Of a stretch of 45,562 nt of DNA, positions 1 through 8,953 are shown piece after piece. A program made the position numbers and the translations under genes. The first letter of the stretch is position 1, and each line of letters opens with the position of its first letter. Origin of the DNA: Gardnerella vaginalis (lineage in GTDB: Bacteria > Actinomycetota > Actinomycetes > Actinomycetales > Bifidobacteriaceae); assembly GCF_001563665.1 (NCBI RefSeq), contig NZ_KQ961858.1, positions 36,406-81,967 on the forward strand, read 5' to 3'. The notes under the pieces were generated by a model. It made no database searches. It was given only the letters and a program-made list of their open reading frames with translations, and was not told where the DNA came from.

Positions 1-1588
1 CGCCCATATTCTCTTCTTCAGCAACAGGAGCGCCTAGACGACCGAATCCGCCATGCTTGTAATAACAATCGCGCAATTCATATTGCAAAGTAAATTTCTC
101 ACCGTATCTACTCCACTTTTCACGCCTACCGTATCTGCTTACGTTCCAGCCATTGTAATCTTGAGCAGGAGAATCATCAACCCTATCAAAATACGTCAAA
201 GGCCCACTCGTAATAGGACTTCCATCATCCAATCCGAACGCACTCAAATCAGCATTACCTTCTACACCGTCAACGTGGCCATGAGAAGTGTATTGCCATC
301 CTCTAAGTCTTGTAGACATAGAGAATCCAACACGAGAACTATAACTTGCAACCCAACTTGTACGATCATGAATAAACTTAGAATTCAATTCATTAAGCAA
401 ATAGTTCCTATACGAGTAAACACCAAGATTATGGTATCCAGCGTCAATCAATTGATTCCACCATGAAGCCACAATATCTTGATACTCTGAAGGAGAAGTT
501 GGACGAGAGTGACCAGACCAAGTCCAATTTTCCAAATCGTAATACACAGGATAAGTCAAATCATCTGGGCTTACACCCAAACTTCTCAATTTCCTTACTA
601 AATCACGGCCTTCATTAGCTCCATCCTGAGCATCTTGTGCATAAGAATAAAGATAAACTCCGAATGGAATACCAAGACGTTTACAAGCGTCAATATTTCG
701 CTGAGCTTCAGGGTCAACACCATTATCCCATCCATAACCTACTCGAATAATAGCTCCATCAACGCCAGAAGTATAAACTTTATCCCAATCGATAGTTTTT
801 TGATGCTTAGAAACATCAATTACAGCTGCAGCATTGCGAGCAAACACAGTTCCATCAGCTTCATTGAAAGTTGCATTACCAGATGAATCCTTATCCCAAT
901 AAGCACCTTCAGAGTTACCGTAAATGTCAACATTATAAACATCGCTTATGTAACGAACTATGCCTGAAGGATTTGTATGAGTAGTATTGAAACCATTCTT
1001 TAGAACAGCATTACTAGCTAAAGTACTATTCGTATTTCTTCTAGACTTAAGCAAAGGAGAGCGCAACACAGAATTTTTTACAGAATTTTGCGCAAAATCA
1101 CTTACAGAATCACGCGCAACATTATTGTTTTTAGAATTCTTAGACTTTTCAGACTTCGCAATAGTTTTACGAAGTTCAGAAACTTTCACAGGCTCAAAAT
1201 GCTCTCCATTGGTTATATTCAACGGATCAGCAGGATGATCTTTAGTACCAATAATGCGCTTGTCTGTTATAGTCTTTCCAGTTGCTAAAGACTTTAATTT
1301 CCCATCTTTAGTAAATGCATATTTCGAAGAAATAACTTCAGCGTCTTCTGGAATAGAAGCGCTTATTTTCTTAGGAAGTTCTACATTATTACTTGTAATA
1401 GAAGATGAATTATGCTGATTTAAGTTGGATTCTAAACTAGAAATACCATCAGCATTGCCAACGTTATCAACAGATGTAGTATTAGAAATGCTTGAATTTA
1501 TTGACTTGTTAGCTCCAATCATATTCATGCTAAAAACAGTAGAAATTGAAACTAAACCTACAAGCACACGTATAATAATCTGTTCCAC
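1..1588 (-). CDS. Secreted GH25 family lysozyme (N-acetylmuramidase), 3' end outside window
   Basis: This gene runs off the left edge, so about 529 residues of its N-terminal part are visible. It would cleave the glycan backbone of peptidoglycan outside the cell. I chose the GTG at 1588 because a strong GGAGGA ribosome site lies just upstream; it is followed by VEQIIIRVLVGLVSIS, a short hydrophobic signal or anchor. Residues 25-250 are Ser/Asn-rich and look like a linker. The GH25 domain follows from about residue 253, with AAVIDVSKHQ (Asp258) and the acidic pair YYDLENW (Asp351, Glu353), the expected catalytic residues. The last visible residues, GGFGRLGAPVAEE, look like the start of LGFP-type cell-wall repeats. 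The family call is firm. The role (remodelling or autolysis versus attack on other bacteria) is inferred. It is divergent from the glycosyltransferase at 1763. Confidence 0.88.
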   Translation of the reverse strand, partial: MEQIIIRVLVGLVSISTVFSMNMIGANKSINSSISNTTSVDNVGNADGISSLESNLNQHNSSSITSNNVELPKKISASIPEDAEVISSKYAFTKDGKLKSLATGKTITDKRIIGTKDHPADPLNITNGEHFEPVKVSELRKTIAKSEKSKNSKNNNVARDSVSDFAQNSVKNSVLRSPLLKSRRNTNSTLASNAVLKNGFNTTHTNPSGIVRYISDVYNVDIYGNSEGAYWDKDSSGNATFNEADGTVFARNAAAVIDVSKHQKTIDWDKVYTSGVDGAIIRVGYGWDNGVDPEAQRNIDACKRLGIPFGVYLYSYAQDAQDGANEGRDLVRKLRSLGVSPDDLTYPVYYDLENWTWSGHSRPTSPSEYQDIVASWWNQLIDAGYHNLGVYSYRNYLLNELNSKFIHDRTSWVASYSSRVGFSMSTRLRGWQYTSHGHVDGVEGNADLSAFGLDDGSPITSGPLTYFDRVDDSPAQDYNGWNVSRYGRREKWSRYGEKFTLQYELRDCYYKHGGFGRLGAPVAEEENMG

Positions 1589-1762
1589 GAGTCCTCCAGA
1601 CTTATGCTTTACGTGTTTTTACGCTACTACAGTAGCAACAGCACCATAAAATTGGCGCAAAATCAACAGAAATGTTGTTTTTTATTTCTCTACGTGGCTT
1701 TAGATTCTTGTACTAGACTATACTGTTTACTTGTAAATACAGTTTCTGGAGATTGCTAGATT
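1589..1762. promoter_or_regulatory. Divergent intergenic region between lysozyme and GT2 genes
   Basis: The gap must carry promoters for both directions. On the plus strand a TATACT box at 1719-1724 is a candidate -10 for the glycosyltransferase operon, but no convincing -35 precedes it. A GGAG site lies about 11 bases before the ATG at 1763. No other structure seen. Confidence 0.3.
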
Positions 1763-2743
1763 ATGAATACTTCGTTAAACGGTGCGCGAGAAAGTATGCC
1801 AATTTTGTACATTGTTGTACCTTGTTTTAATGAACAAGAAGGTCTTAGTAAAACTGCAGAAGTTCTTAAAAATAAAATCAATAATCTTGTGTCTTGCGAG
1901 CTTATTAGTTCCTCAAGTCGCGTGATTTTTGTAGACGATGGTTCTAAAGATTCAACTTGGAATCTAATCGCCTCATTTAATAGCGAAAATCCTTCGCTTT
2001 TTGGCGGTGTTAAGTTAGCTCATAATCGTGGTCATCAAAATGCTTTATATGCAGGTCTTATGTATGCGCGCGAGCAGGGTTGTGATGCTGCTATTTCTAT
2101 GGATTCAGATTTGCAAGATGATGTTAATGCTGTTGACGAAATGGTTAAGAAATTTGTGCAAGAAGGCTGTGAGATTGTTTATGGCGTTCGTTCTTCACGT
2201 AAAAAAGATACTTGGTTTAAGAGAAACACAGCTTTAGCTTTTTATAAGGTTTTTGCTTCAATGGGCGCAGAAGTTGTGCCTAATCATGCTGATTATCGTT
2301 TGATGAGTGCTGTTGCTTTAGATGCTCTTTCAGAATATAGCGAAGTGAATTTGTTCTTGCGCGGAATAGTTCCTATGATTGGTTTTAAAACTGGGAAAGT
2401 TTATTATGAGCGCGGTGAGCGAACTGCTGGAGTTTCGAAGTATCCTTTGAAAAAGATGATTTCTTTTGCTTTAGAAGGTATAACTTCATTCTCTGTTAAG
2501 CCTCTTAAGTTAGTAACTTATATGGGTTCTGTTTCTATTCTTATTGGCTTAGCAATGTTTGTTTATGTAATTGTGTCGCTGTTTTCTAATCATATTGCTG
2601 TAGGATGGTCATCGTTAATGTGTTCAATATGGTTTATTGGCGGTTTTCTTATGATTTCTATGGGTATTCTTGGAAGTTATATTGGCAAAATTTATTTAGA
2701 ATCTAAACATCGTCCGCGCTACTATATTGAGCAATCTTTATAA
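1763..2743 (+). CDS. GT2 family polyprenyl-phosphate glycosyltransferase (DPM1/GtrB-like)
   Basis: A 326-residue membrane-linked glycosyltransferase of the dolichyl-phosphate mannose synthase/GtrB type. Such enzymes move a sugar from a nucleotide donor to undecaprenyl phosphate on the inner face of the membrane. Visible motifs are YIVVPCFNEQEG (residues 16-27), VIFVDDGSKDST (54-65) and the metal-binding MDSDLQDD (113-120). Two hydrophobic segments near the C-terminus (about 248-275 and 283-310) are typical of GtrB-like members. The next gene starts 15 bases after the stop and encodes a polytopic protein of GT-C appearance. Together they make sense as a lipid-linked sugar synthase plus an outer-face transferase. 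The sugar cannot be told from sequence. Confidence 0.85.
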   Translation: MNTSLNGARESMPILYIVVPCFNEQEGLSKTAEVLKNKINNLVSCELISSSSRVIFVDDGSKDSTWNLIASFNSENPSLFGGVKLAHNRGHQNALYAGLMYAREQGCDAAISMDSDLQDDVNAVDEMVKKFVQEGCEIVYGVRSSRKKDTWFKRNTALAFYKVFASMGAEVVPNHADYRLMSAVALDALSEYSEVNLFLRGIVPMIGFKTGKVYYERGERTAGVSKYPLKKMISFALEGITSFSVKPLKLVTYMGSVSILIGLAMFVYVIVSLFSNHIAVGWSSLMCSIWFIGGFLMISMGILGSYIGKIYLESKHRPRYYIEQSL

Positions 2744-2758
2744 AAGGGGTTTAAAATT

Positions 2759-4468
2759 ATGATTGAGCGTTTGCAACATATGAGCGTTATGCTCGGACGC
2801 TTTTTTAGTAATGCTGTTGTGTGGTGTTCTGCAATATTTTTCAGCGCTCTAGCTGTTACAAGCTTAATTCTTTCAGCTCATCTTATTCCAGGGCAGTATG
2901 AGTTGGAGTTTTGGTGGTTTCAATCTCCTTTTGTGCTAATTATAAGCGTTTTAATATTTGCTTTAATTTATTACGCTCGCCGCAAAAATATTGTTGATAA
3001 GATAAATCTTCGAATTGTTGCAATAGTAGTTTTTGCGTATATGATTATTTCTGGATTTGTTTGGATTCTTATTACTAACGTATGGCCTGAATGGGATTCT
3101 GCTTTTTTGTTTACTGCAGCAAAGTATTATTTGGATCCTAATCAAACACCTGTAAATTGTGCTGTTGATACTTCTCAATTGGCTTTTATTATTTGCCCGG
3201 GGGGTTATCTAACTAGATTCCCGTTCCAAATGCCTCTTGCTTTTCTTATTAAATTGCTTATTGCAGCTTTTGGTTCTAACGCATATTTTATTTTTGAAGT
3301 TTTGAATATTGTGTGCTCTGCTGTTACAGGAGTTCTTATTGCATATTACGCAAATATATTGTTTAAAAATAAGTCTGTAACTTTACTGTCTTTATTGTTG
3401 TATGCGCTGTTTTTGCCAATGATTTTTTATACAACATTTGCGTATGGTAACACTCTTTGTTTGCCATTTGTATTTGGAGCACTTATATTACATGCAAAGA
3501 ATATTCGCACTGGATTATGGTGGCAAGCTATAGCATCTATGCTATGCATGTTTTTTGCAATGCTTTTGAAGTCAACTATGGCTTATTGCCTTCTTGCAAT
3601 GATAGTTGTTTGGATTATATCCGCTTTGAAATCTAAAAAATTTAAGCATGCTGTTTGCGTGCTGATCGCGCTTGCATGTTTCATGAGCAATAATATTGCT
3701 GTTAGTGCTATTTCTGGCTCTTTCAATCAAAACGCTAAAAATGGTCTTCCTTCTACTGTTTGGATTGCAATGGGAACGGATCCTGTAAGAAAGATCGGCC
3801 CTAATAATCCTGGTTGGTATAGTGGATATCCTGCTAGTTTTGATGTTAAAACGTATAACAAGGAAAATATTAAGAAGGATTCTACTACGCGATTAGCTAA
3901 TAATATTAAGCATTTTGTAAATAATCCTTCTGATGCTTTGAGTTTCTTTACTAAAAAACTCGCAAGTGAGTGGTTAGAGCCTACTTATGAATCTTTGCTT
4001 GCAAGTAGCTGGAGGTGGAGGGGTACAAGTGGGCAAGCTTTATTGAGTCGCAAGATGAATCGTTATTTGCGTTCTATTTATGAAGGTAAGTTAGGTGTTG
4101 TTGTATTTACTTTCTTAGATGCTCTTCAATTTATGCTTGCAGCGTTTGTTGCTGTATTTTTGTGTGTTATGTTGCGTAAGCGTAAGATGCTTTCTAAAAA
4201 AGATATTTGTGGACTTGAGTTTGAAAAAGATTCTTCTAATGGTCTTCTTGGAAAGCTTAGTGATATTCCGTGTGAATACTTAACTTCATTCGTTATTGTA
4301 TGCGGAATGTTAGTTTTGTATCTTATGTGGGAAGCTCAAGCGCAATATATTTTGCCTGCTTATTTGCTTATTATTCCTTATGCTGCTCGTGGATTCGACA
4401 TGTTATTGTCTTGCTACGAAAATCGTAGTGCACATAATAGTAAAGCAGCATATCCAAGCAATAATTGA
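2759..4468 (+). CDS. Polytopic membrane protein, GT-C-like glycosyltransferase
   Basis: A 569-residue protein with ten or so hydrophobic segments, starting at an ATG behind AAAAGGGG. After the third membrane segment comes NVWPEWDSAFLFTAAKYY (residues 107-124). An acidic residue in the first large outer loop is characteristic of GT-C enzymes (PMT/ArnT-like), which take sugars from polyprenyl-phosphate donors outside the membrane. This matches the upstream gene, which would make such a donor. I recognise the fold type but not a specific family. The C-terminal 22 codons overlap the end of the opposing licB-like gene by 66 bases. A CCCGGGGGG run at 3196-3204 is unusual in such AT-rich DNA and could be a slippage site. 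Confidence 0.7.
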   Translation: MIERLQHMSVMLGRFFSNAVVWCSAIFFSALAVTSLILSAHLIPGQYELEFWWFQSPFVLIISVLIFALIYYARRKNIVDKINLRIVAIVVFAYMIISGFVWILITNVWPEWDSAFLFTAAKYYLDPNQTPVNCAVDTSQLAFIICPGGYLTRFPFQMPLAFLIKLLIAAFGSNAYFIFEVLNIVCSAVTGVLIAYYANILFKNKSVTLLSLLLYALFLPMIFYTTFAYGNTLCLPFVFGALILHAKNIRTGLWWQAIASMLCMFFAMLLKSTMAYCLLAMIVVWIISALKSKKFKHAVCVLIALACFMSNNIAVSAISGSFNQNAKNGLPSTVWIAMGTDPVRKIGPNNPGWYSGYPASFDVKTYNKENIKKDSTTRLANNIKHFVNNPSDALSFFTKKLASEWLEPTYESLLASSWRWRGTSGQALLSRKMNRYLRSIYEGKLGVVVFTFLDALQFMLAAFVAVFLCVMLRKRKMLSKKDICGLEFEKDSSNGLLGKLSDIPCEYLTSFVIVCGMLVLYLMWEAQAQYILPAYLLIIPYAARGFDMLLSCYENRSAHNSKAAYPSNN

Positions 4469-5365
4469 TGGCATTGTTTGGTAAATTAGCGAAGCTGCGA
4501 CCATTGCCCATACTGCATATGTGACGTTTGCTGCCATAGCACGAGATGCTCCTACTTGTGCAATTCCGCGATAATAGCTTAAGTATGAGCCTGTTCCTAA
4601 TAATCCTATTGCGATTATTATAGGTAATGTAGTTAAGTTCAATGATTCGAATATTTTACTTATTTCAATGTGTGATGCAAAGCATAATATTGACGCTATT
4701 ATTGTGTATGAAATAGCTGATGTTGTTTCTCGAATGTGCAAGATTGTTTCATCGTCTATGCTTTGTTTTCTAGTTGCCCAAGCGCATACAACAGCTTCGC
4801 TGCCCCAGCCTATTACGCTTAAAAGTGCTCCAGATAAGCCTAATAATACGTTGAGGATATTTGTAGAACTTACAGTGTTTTGAGCATCGTTACAAGAGTA
4901 GTATCCAAGTATTCCTACTGCTATAAGAGCTAAGGAGAAAGCTATATATTTTTTTGCGCTTAATCGTTCTCGTAATACGACTGCTGAAAGAACAGCTCCA
5001 AAAGCAGGATATAGTGCGGATATTGCTGCAGCGTATCCTGCGCCTATAGTGTTTGCTGCTAAAACGTATCCGCTCATTCCAAGAGGGCCGCCAAGTAAAG
5101 AACTTACGATAATTATTATGAAAATCTTTGGATTTTTTAATATTTCAAAAGTTTTATGCAATTTTTTTCGTGTGCTTATGTAAATCCACATGAAAATTGC
5201 GCATATAATATCGTGAAGTAATGCTCCAATAATTCCTGTTAATATCACAAGTGAAATACTATTTTCGTGTGCATTTGATCCTGCGAGCGTGAACAATGTA
5301 GTTAAAACAGCCAAAAGTACAGTGTCAATGCCCCATAAAAGTCCGCTGAGAAATGAATATTTCAT
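4403..5365 (-). CDS. licB: LicB-like choline permease (EamA/DMT family)
   Basis: A 320-residue, ten-segment DMT/EamA transporter. The N-terminus (MKYSFLSGLLWGIDTVLL) and the GGPLGMSGYVLAANTIGAGYAAAIS stretch, cited here only as landmarks near residues 92-116, are typical of LicB. LicB imports choline for phosphocholine synthesis. The neighbour upstream on the same strand is a LicC-LicA fusion and the next gene is licD, which strongly supports the choline role over the many other EamA substrates. The start at 5365 has a weak ribosome site. A stop codon six bases upstream in frame rules out a longer start that would include the 9-base repeats. Its 3' end overlaps the convergent gene ending at 4468. 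Confidence 0.82.
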   Translation of the reverse strand: MKYSFLSGLLWGIDTVLLAVLTTLFTLAGSNAHENSISLVILTGIIGALLHDIICAIFMWIYISTRKKLHKTFEILKNPKIFIIIIVSSLLGGPLGMSGYVLAANTIGAGYAAAISALYPAFGAVLSAVVLRERLSAKKYIAFSLALIAVGILGYYSCNDAQNTVSSTNILNVLLGLSGALLSVIGWGSEAVVCAWATRKQSIDDETILHIRETTSAISYTIIASILCFASHIEISKIFESLNLTTLPIIIAIGLLGTGSYLSYYRGIAQVGASRAMAANVTYAVWAMVAASLIYQTMPSIIAWICCFTIMCTTIFVARQ

Positions 5366-5391
5366 AAAAACCTACTTGTGCTATTTGAATG

Positions 5392-5426
5392 TTTTGTTGA
5401 TTTTGTTGATTTTGTTGATTTTGTTA
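5392..5426. repeat. 9-bp tandem repeat upstream of licB (unit TTTTGTTGA)
   Basis: Three exact copies of TTTTGTTGA plus a fourth ending TTTTGTTA lie 27 bases upstream of the licB start, between licCA and licB. They are not within any reading frame I can support. Copy-number change here would alter the leader or promoter spacing of licB. Confidence 0.9.
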
Positions 5427-5552
5427 CTTGTTTAGGTTCTATTATTTTATGAGTTTGCTCTGGTTTCTGGTTTTTCTTTTTCTGGTCTTGTTTTCAACTT
5501 CTTGACTTATAACCACTCTTTTTATCTAGTTGCAAAGCTTTGATTTTACGCT

Positions 5553-7406
5553 TTAGTTATTCGTATAAAGTTGCAAAGCTTTAGTGACATATTGTTTTGC
5601 GTACTTGTAGTATGTGTACATACAAGTTCCTATATTTTCTCCTTCATCTTCTTTAAGTAACGACCACAAGTGCCAACACCATCCTGCTAATCCTATATAA
5701 GCTAGTAAGTGACGTTTTTCTTCCATGCTTGCAGTGTGTGATAAGTATAGTGGAATCGCTTTTTCGATCTCGTTTTCATTAAATGCTTCAGATACGCATA
5801 ATGTAGCAAAGTCTTGAGCGTAATCAGACATTCCTGCATATTCCCAATCAATTAGATGATAGCGATTCTGCTTGTCTATTAAAATATTTGCCCCTAGTAT
5901 GTCGTTGTGACAAATACAAATATTCGTATTTTCTTCATTTGTTAGATAATTATGAAGACTTTCTACAATAGTTTTTAAATCGATAATTTCTTGAGGTATC
6001 GATGCGTTTCTATCTTTAAGTTCTTTCATGTAACGCTTAGATTCTTCGTAAAAGTCAAATTTACGATTCAATATTTCTCCGCTTTTATGTAAAGCTTGTA
6101 CTAATTTTAAACATTCTTGTAGTTGATTGTAATCGTGCATATCAGCTGTTTTGCAATCTGGTAAGAATCGTGAAATTTTCCATCCTTCATTTGCGTTTGC
6201 GTCAATAAACGTACCGTCTAAGCCGAGTTTTTGGGCTTTCTTCAAAGCTTCTGTTTCTGCTTTTCTGTTAATAAGTATGTCTGTGCCTATTCCAGGATGC
6301 CTGTAAACGTATTCATTATTCCCAACTGAAAAATGGCAAGATAAATTAGTAAGACCTTTTTTAAGCGGATAAACATTATGAATATCAGACTTTTTGCAGT
6401 TAAGTGTTTTAGTAATATTATCAAAAATTTTACTATCAATATTTTCTAAGAATAGTGGATCGAATTCTCTTAATTCGTCAATAGAATCAAATTCGTGAAT
6501 GATTGGAGGATTATATTTTCGTATTTGCATGTCTAATTCATCAATATGCTCAATAAAAATATCTTCCCAAAGTTTTCCTGCTGTTTGCACTAAATCGTAT
6601 TCTTCATTAAGAATTTGCATGAAGCGCTTAGAAAACTCTTTGTCAAAATATACATGACCAATCATGTACCAAGAGTCGCTACCGCCAATAGTAACTTTCG
6701 TAATGCGATTGTGCGCTCCATAAGATATGCACCATTCTTTAGTGTGTCCTGTGTGATATTGAGCTGAATAATAAGCTTTCCAAACGTATTGTTCAAATGG
6801 GTTTTTGTCAAAATAATTATCTGATGAACAGATATAAGTGTTAGATAATTGATTTGAAACAGCTTTTATAGAGCTGTTGTTGTTACGCGTGCTATATTCG
6901 CTGTTAGTTTTAATTTTTACGTTAAAAGAATCTTCTAAGTAGAAAAATTGTTCTTGTTTATATCCAACTACAACTGTTATATTGTTGATTCCTGCTTCAT
7001 GTAGTTGTTTGATTTGTCTTTCAATAAGTACTTCTCCGCGTACTTTAATAAGACCTTTAGGTTTTTCATAAGATATTGGTGAGAATCTCGATGAAAAACC
7101 TGCAGCCATAATAATCGCATTGTGTACTTTATATGGTTCAAGTGATTGCATTCCTTGTTTTGTGATGTGCAATCCGTTTGTTAGTGCAATAAGATTCTTA
7201 TTCTTTGCACTTTTAATTGCGCTATTTATACTTCCTAGAGATAATTCAGTGTGTTCTGCAAGACTTCTTTGGCTTATAATTTCATTGTTTTGTGTTGTAT
7301 TTTTTATGCTTAAAAGTGCTGTAAGCAATTTGAATTCATTGTGATTAAGTTGTTTTTCTTGATTTAATTGTTGAGTTTGTTTGGGTTGTTCTTCTTTAAT
7401 TCGCAT
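5553..7406 (-). CDS. HTH - phosphocholine cytidylyltransferase - choline kinase fusion (LicC-LicA)
   Basis: A 617-residue three-part protein. Residues 20-92 form a winged-helix DNA-binding domain (ISQRSLAEHTELSLGSINSAI). Residues 95-330 form a nucleotidyltransferase starting NAIIMAAGFSSRFSP followed by KPKGLIKVRG, as in LicC, which makes CDP-choline from CTP and phosphocholine. Residues 345-617 form a choline-kinase-like phosphotransferase with CHNDILGAN (His500, Asp502, Asn507) and LIDWEYAG (Asp520). One chain would therefore phosphorylate choline, activate it, and perhaps sense it. The start at 7406 has an AGAGGAAG ribosome site. It sits upstream of licB on the same strand and divergent from licD. 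Ethanolamine or another amino alcohol is possible, but LicB and LicD next door favour choline. Confidence 0.87.
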   Translation of the reverse strand: MRIKEEQPKQTQQLNQEKQLNHNEFKLLTALLSIKNTTQNNEIISQRSLAEHTELSLGSINSAIKSAKNKNLIALTNGLHITKQGMQSLEPYKVHNAIIMAAGFSSRFSPISYEKPKGLIKVRGEVLIERQIKQLHEAGINNITVVVGYKQEQFFYLEDSFNVKIKTNSEYSTRNNNSSIKAVSNQLSNTYICSSDNYFDKNPFEQYVWKAYYSAQYHTGHTKEWCISYGAHNRITKVTIGGSDSWYMIGHVYFDKEFSKRFMQILNEEYDLVQTAGKLWEDIFIEHIDELDMQIRKYNPPIIHEFDSIDELREFDPLFLENIDSKIFDNITKTLNCKKSDIHNVYPLKKGLTNLSCHFSVGNNEYVYRHPGIGTDILINRKAETEALKKAQKLGLDGTFIDANANEGWKISRFLPDCKTADMHDYNQLQECLKLVQALHKSGEILNRKFDFYEESKRYMKELKDRNASIPQEIIDLKTIVESLHNYLTNEENTNICICHNDILGANILIDKQNRYHLIDWEYAGMSDYAQDFATLCVSEAFNENEIEKAIPLYLSHTASMEEKRHLLAYIGLAGWCWHLWSLLKEDEGENIGTCMYTYYKYAKQYVTKALQLYTNN

Positions 7407-7682
7407 AATATCTTCCTCTTTCTAGCAATAAAATAATTATACAATGATTTGTTCAAAATTATCTAGTAAATTTTTTATTTGAACGAGTAGGCTTTTGCGC
7501 TCGCATTTGTTTTCGTTTCTTAATATTTACAAACGCATGCATTTTCATATTCGAAAGTCTTAGATCTTCTACGTAATGCTACGTAATATAAATAAGCAAG
7601 TGTTAAGATGTGAAAACGTATTATAATTAGCTGATGTATGTCTTATTGCAAATAATGAGAATAAGGTGAAGGGTGTGAACTT
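7407..7682. promoter_or_regulatory. Divergent control region between licCA and licD
   Basis: This gap serves both lic units. On the minus strand TATAAT (7436-7441) lies about 30 bases before the licCA start. On the plus strand TATAAT (7622-7627) lies about 55 bases before licD. Neither has a clear -35. The sequence TACGTAAT occurs twice close together near 7570-7586 and could be part of an operator. The HTH part of LicCA is a possible ligand, as inference only. Confidence 0.4.
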
Positions 7683-8822
7683 ATGGTATCTATATTTCGC
7701 AAAGCGATGCGTAAAATTATTGACCATTTACCTTCTTCTAAACGTTCAATAAGAGATTTGAGGCAGCAGGTTAATGATTTAAACTTGAGAGTCGAAAACT
7801 TGCAATCTTTGCTAGATGGTAAGTTGCAAAACATTCTTGAAAATCAACGCAATATGCGTATTGATACACTCACGAATCGAGAACATGAATCTTTACTTGC
7901 TTGGGCAAATTATCGCCGTGAAAATGAAAATGATTTCGATGCTCATAAGCGCTTCTATTATAATCTTCCTCAAGCAACAGGCTCAGTTAGACTTATACAA
8001 CGCGGATGCGCTACATTGCTTAGTGAATTTGCGCATTTTTCTAAAGAACATAATTTGAAGTATTGGGCTGATTTCGGTACTTTACTAGGAACTATTCGTC
8101 ATCGTGGATTTATTCCATGGGATGACGATACTGATTTAGGCATGATGAGAAGTGATGTTGACAAGCTCATAGAATTGCTTAAAACAGATAAGGAATTATC
8201 TAAACGTTATCGCGCTGTTCTTGTTTTCGATCCTTATGTTCTATGTAGACAGTTGCGATTGCGTTATGCGAATCCTGAAAATCCAAGTTTTATTGATATT
8301 TTCTTCTATGATTACATGCCTAAATATGACGAGCATAATAAACAGAGATTCATTGAAATGCGTAAAGCTTTACAAGATGATTTGCGCTCACAGACTTTTT
8401 ACGCTAAATGGCTTGAACATGGATATTTAGAAGATGGCTGCGAATTTAGTAGTCAAATAGAAGACGTTTTTACTAAATATCAAAATTTAGCTAAAAGTGA
8501 AAATATTATTTCGCGAGAAAGCCCTAACGAAGATTGCAACATTATATATGGATTAGATAACGTTGATGCTGACAAAATATACACTGCGCGATATGACGAT
8601 ATATTCCCATTGAAGCAATCAGAATTTGAAAAATCTAGTATTTCGATTCCGTGTAAAGCAGAAAAAATTCTGTTTAGTTATTATGGAGATATTTATCAAC
8701 TTCCATCAGATATGGTTTCTCATTTGCAACACGTTAGCAGAGAACTACTCGAAAACAAGCGTATTGTTGATGCGATCGAGAAAGATATTGCAGCAAATCC
8801 TTATAAAAGTGAAGTAGCTTAA
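7683..8822 (+). CDS. licD: LicD family phosphocholine transferase
   Basis: A 379-residue protein. After a short coiled coil (about residues 22-60) comes the LicD core: YWADFGTLLGTIRHRGFIPW (127-146) and DDDTDLGMMR (147-156). The acidic cluster is the metal/nucleotide centre of this family, which moves phosphocholine from CDP-choline to a sugar of a surface polymer. The ATG at 7683 is chosen because AAGGTGAAGGG precedes it at good spacing, and upstream codons in frame offer no better start. With licB and licCA it completes uptake, activation and transfer. The acceptor sugar is not visible from sequence. The N-terminal coiled coil may mediate oligomers or partner binding. Confidence 0.85.
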   Translation: MVSIFRKAMRKIIDHLPSSKRSIRDLRQQVNDLNLRVENLQSLLDGKLQNILENQRNMRIDTLTNREHESLLAWANYRRENENDFDAHKRFYYNLPQATGSVRLIQRGCATLLSEFAHFSKEHNLKYWADFGTLLGTIRHRGFIPWDDDTDLGMMRSDVDKLIELLKTDKELSKRYRAVLVFDPYVLCRQLRLRYANPENPSFIDIFFYDYMPKYDEHNKQRFIEMRKALQDDLRSQTFYAKWLEHGYLEDGCEFSSQIEDVFTKYQNLAKSENIISRESPNEDCNIIYGLDNVDADKIYTARYDDIFPLKQSEFEKSSISIPCKAEKILFSYYGDIYQLPSDMVSHLQHVSRELLENKRIVDAIEKDIAANPYKSEVA

Positions 8823-8877
8823 AAATCTTTAAGTTAAGCATCTAGGAATTTTAGTTTTAGGCGTGCGTGAATATAGA

Positions 8878-8930
8878 TGTAGCGCTTGATTTTCACCAAA
8901 CGCTACATTTACATTTACATTTACATTTAC
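8878..8930. terminator. Hairpin and ATTTAC hexamer repeat between convergent genes
   Basis: TGTAGCG (8878-8884) pairs with CGCTACA (8901-8907) across a 16-base loop. Four exact ATTTAC units (8907-8930) follow. The hairpin lies between the convergent licD and GT2 genes and may act as a weak bidirectional terminator; the repeat is a slippage tract. Confidence 0.45.
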
Positions 8931-8953
8931 ATCTATCTATATGTTAAAAATTA

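Noticed and set aside
53..1649. Several plus-strand open frames opposite the lysozyme gene
   Set aside because: They are antisense to a clear GH25 coding frame and have no recognisable domains or ribosome sites.
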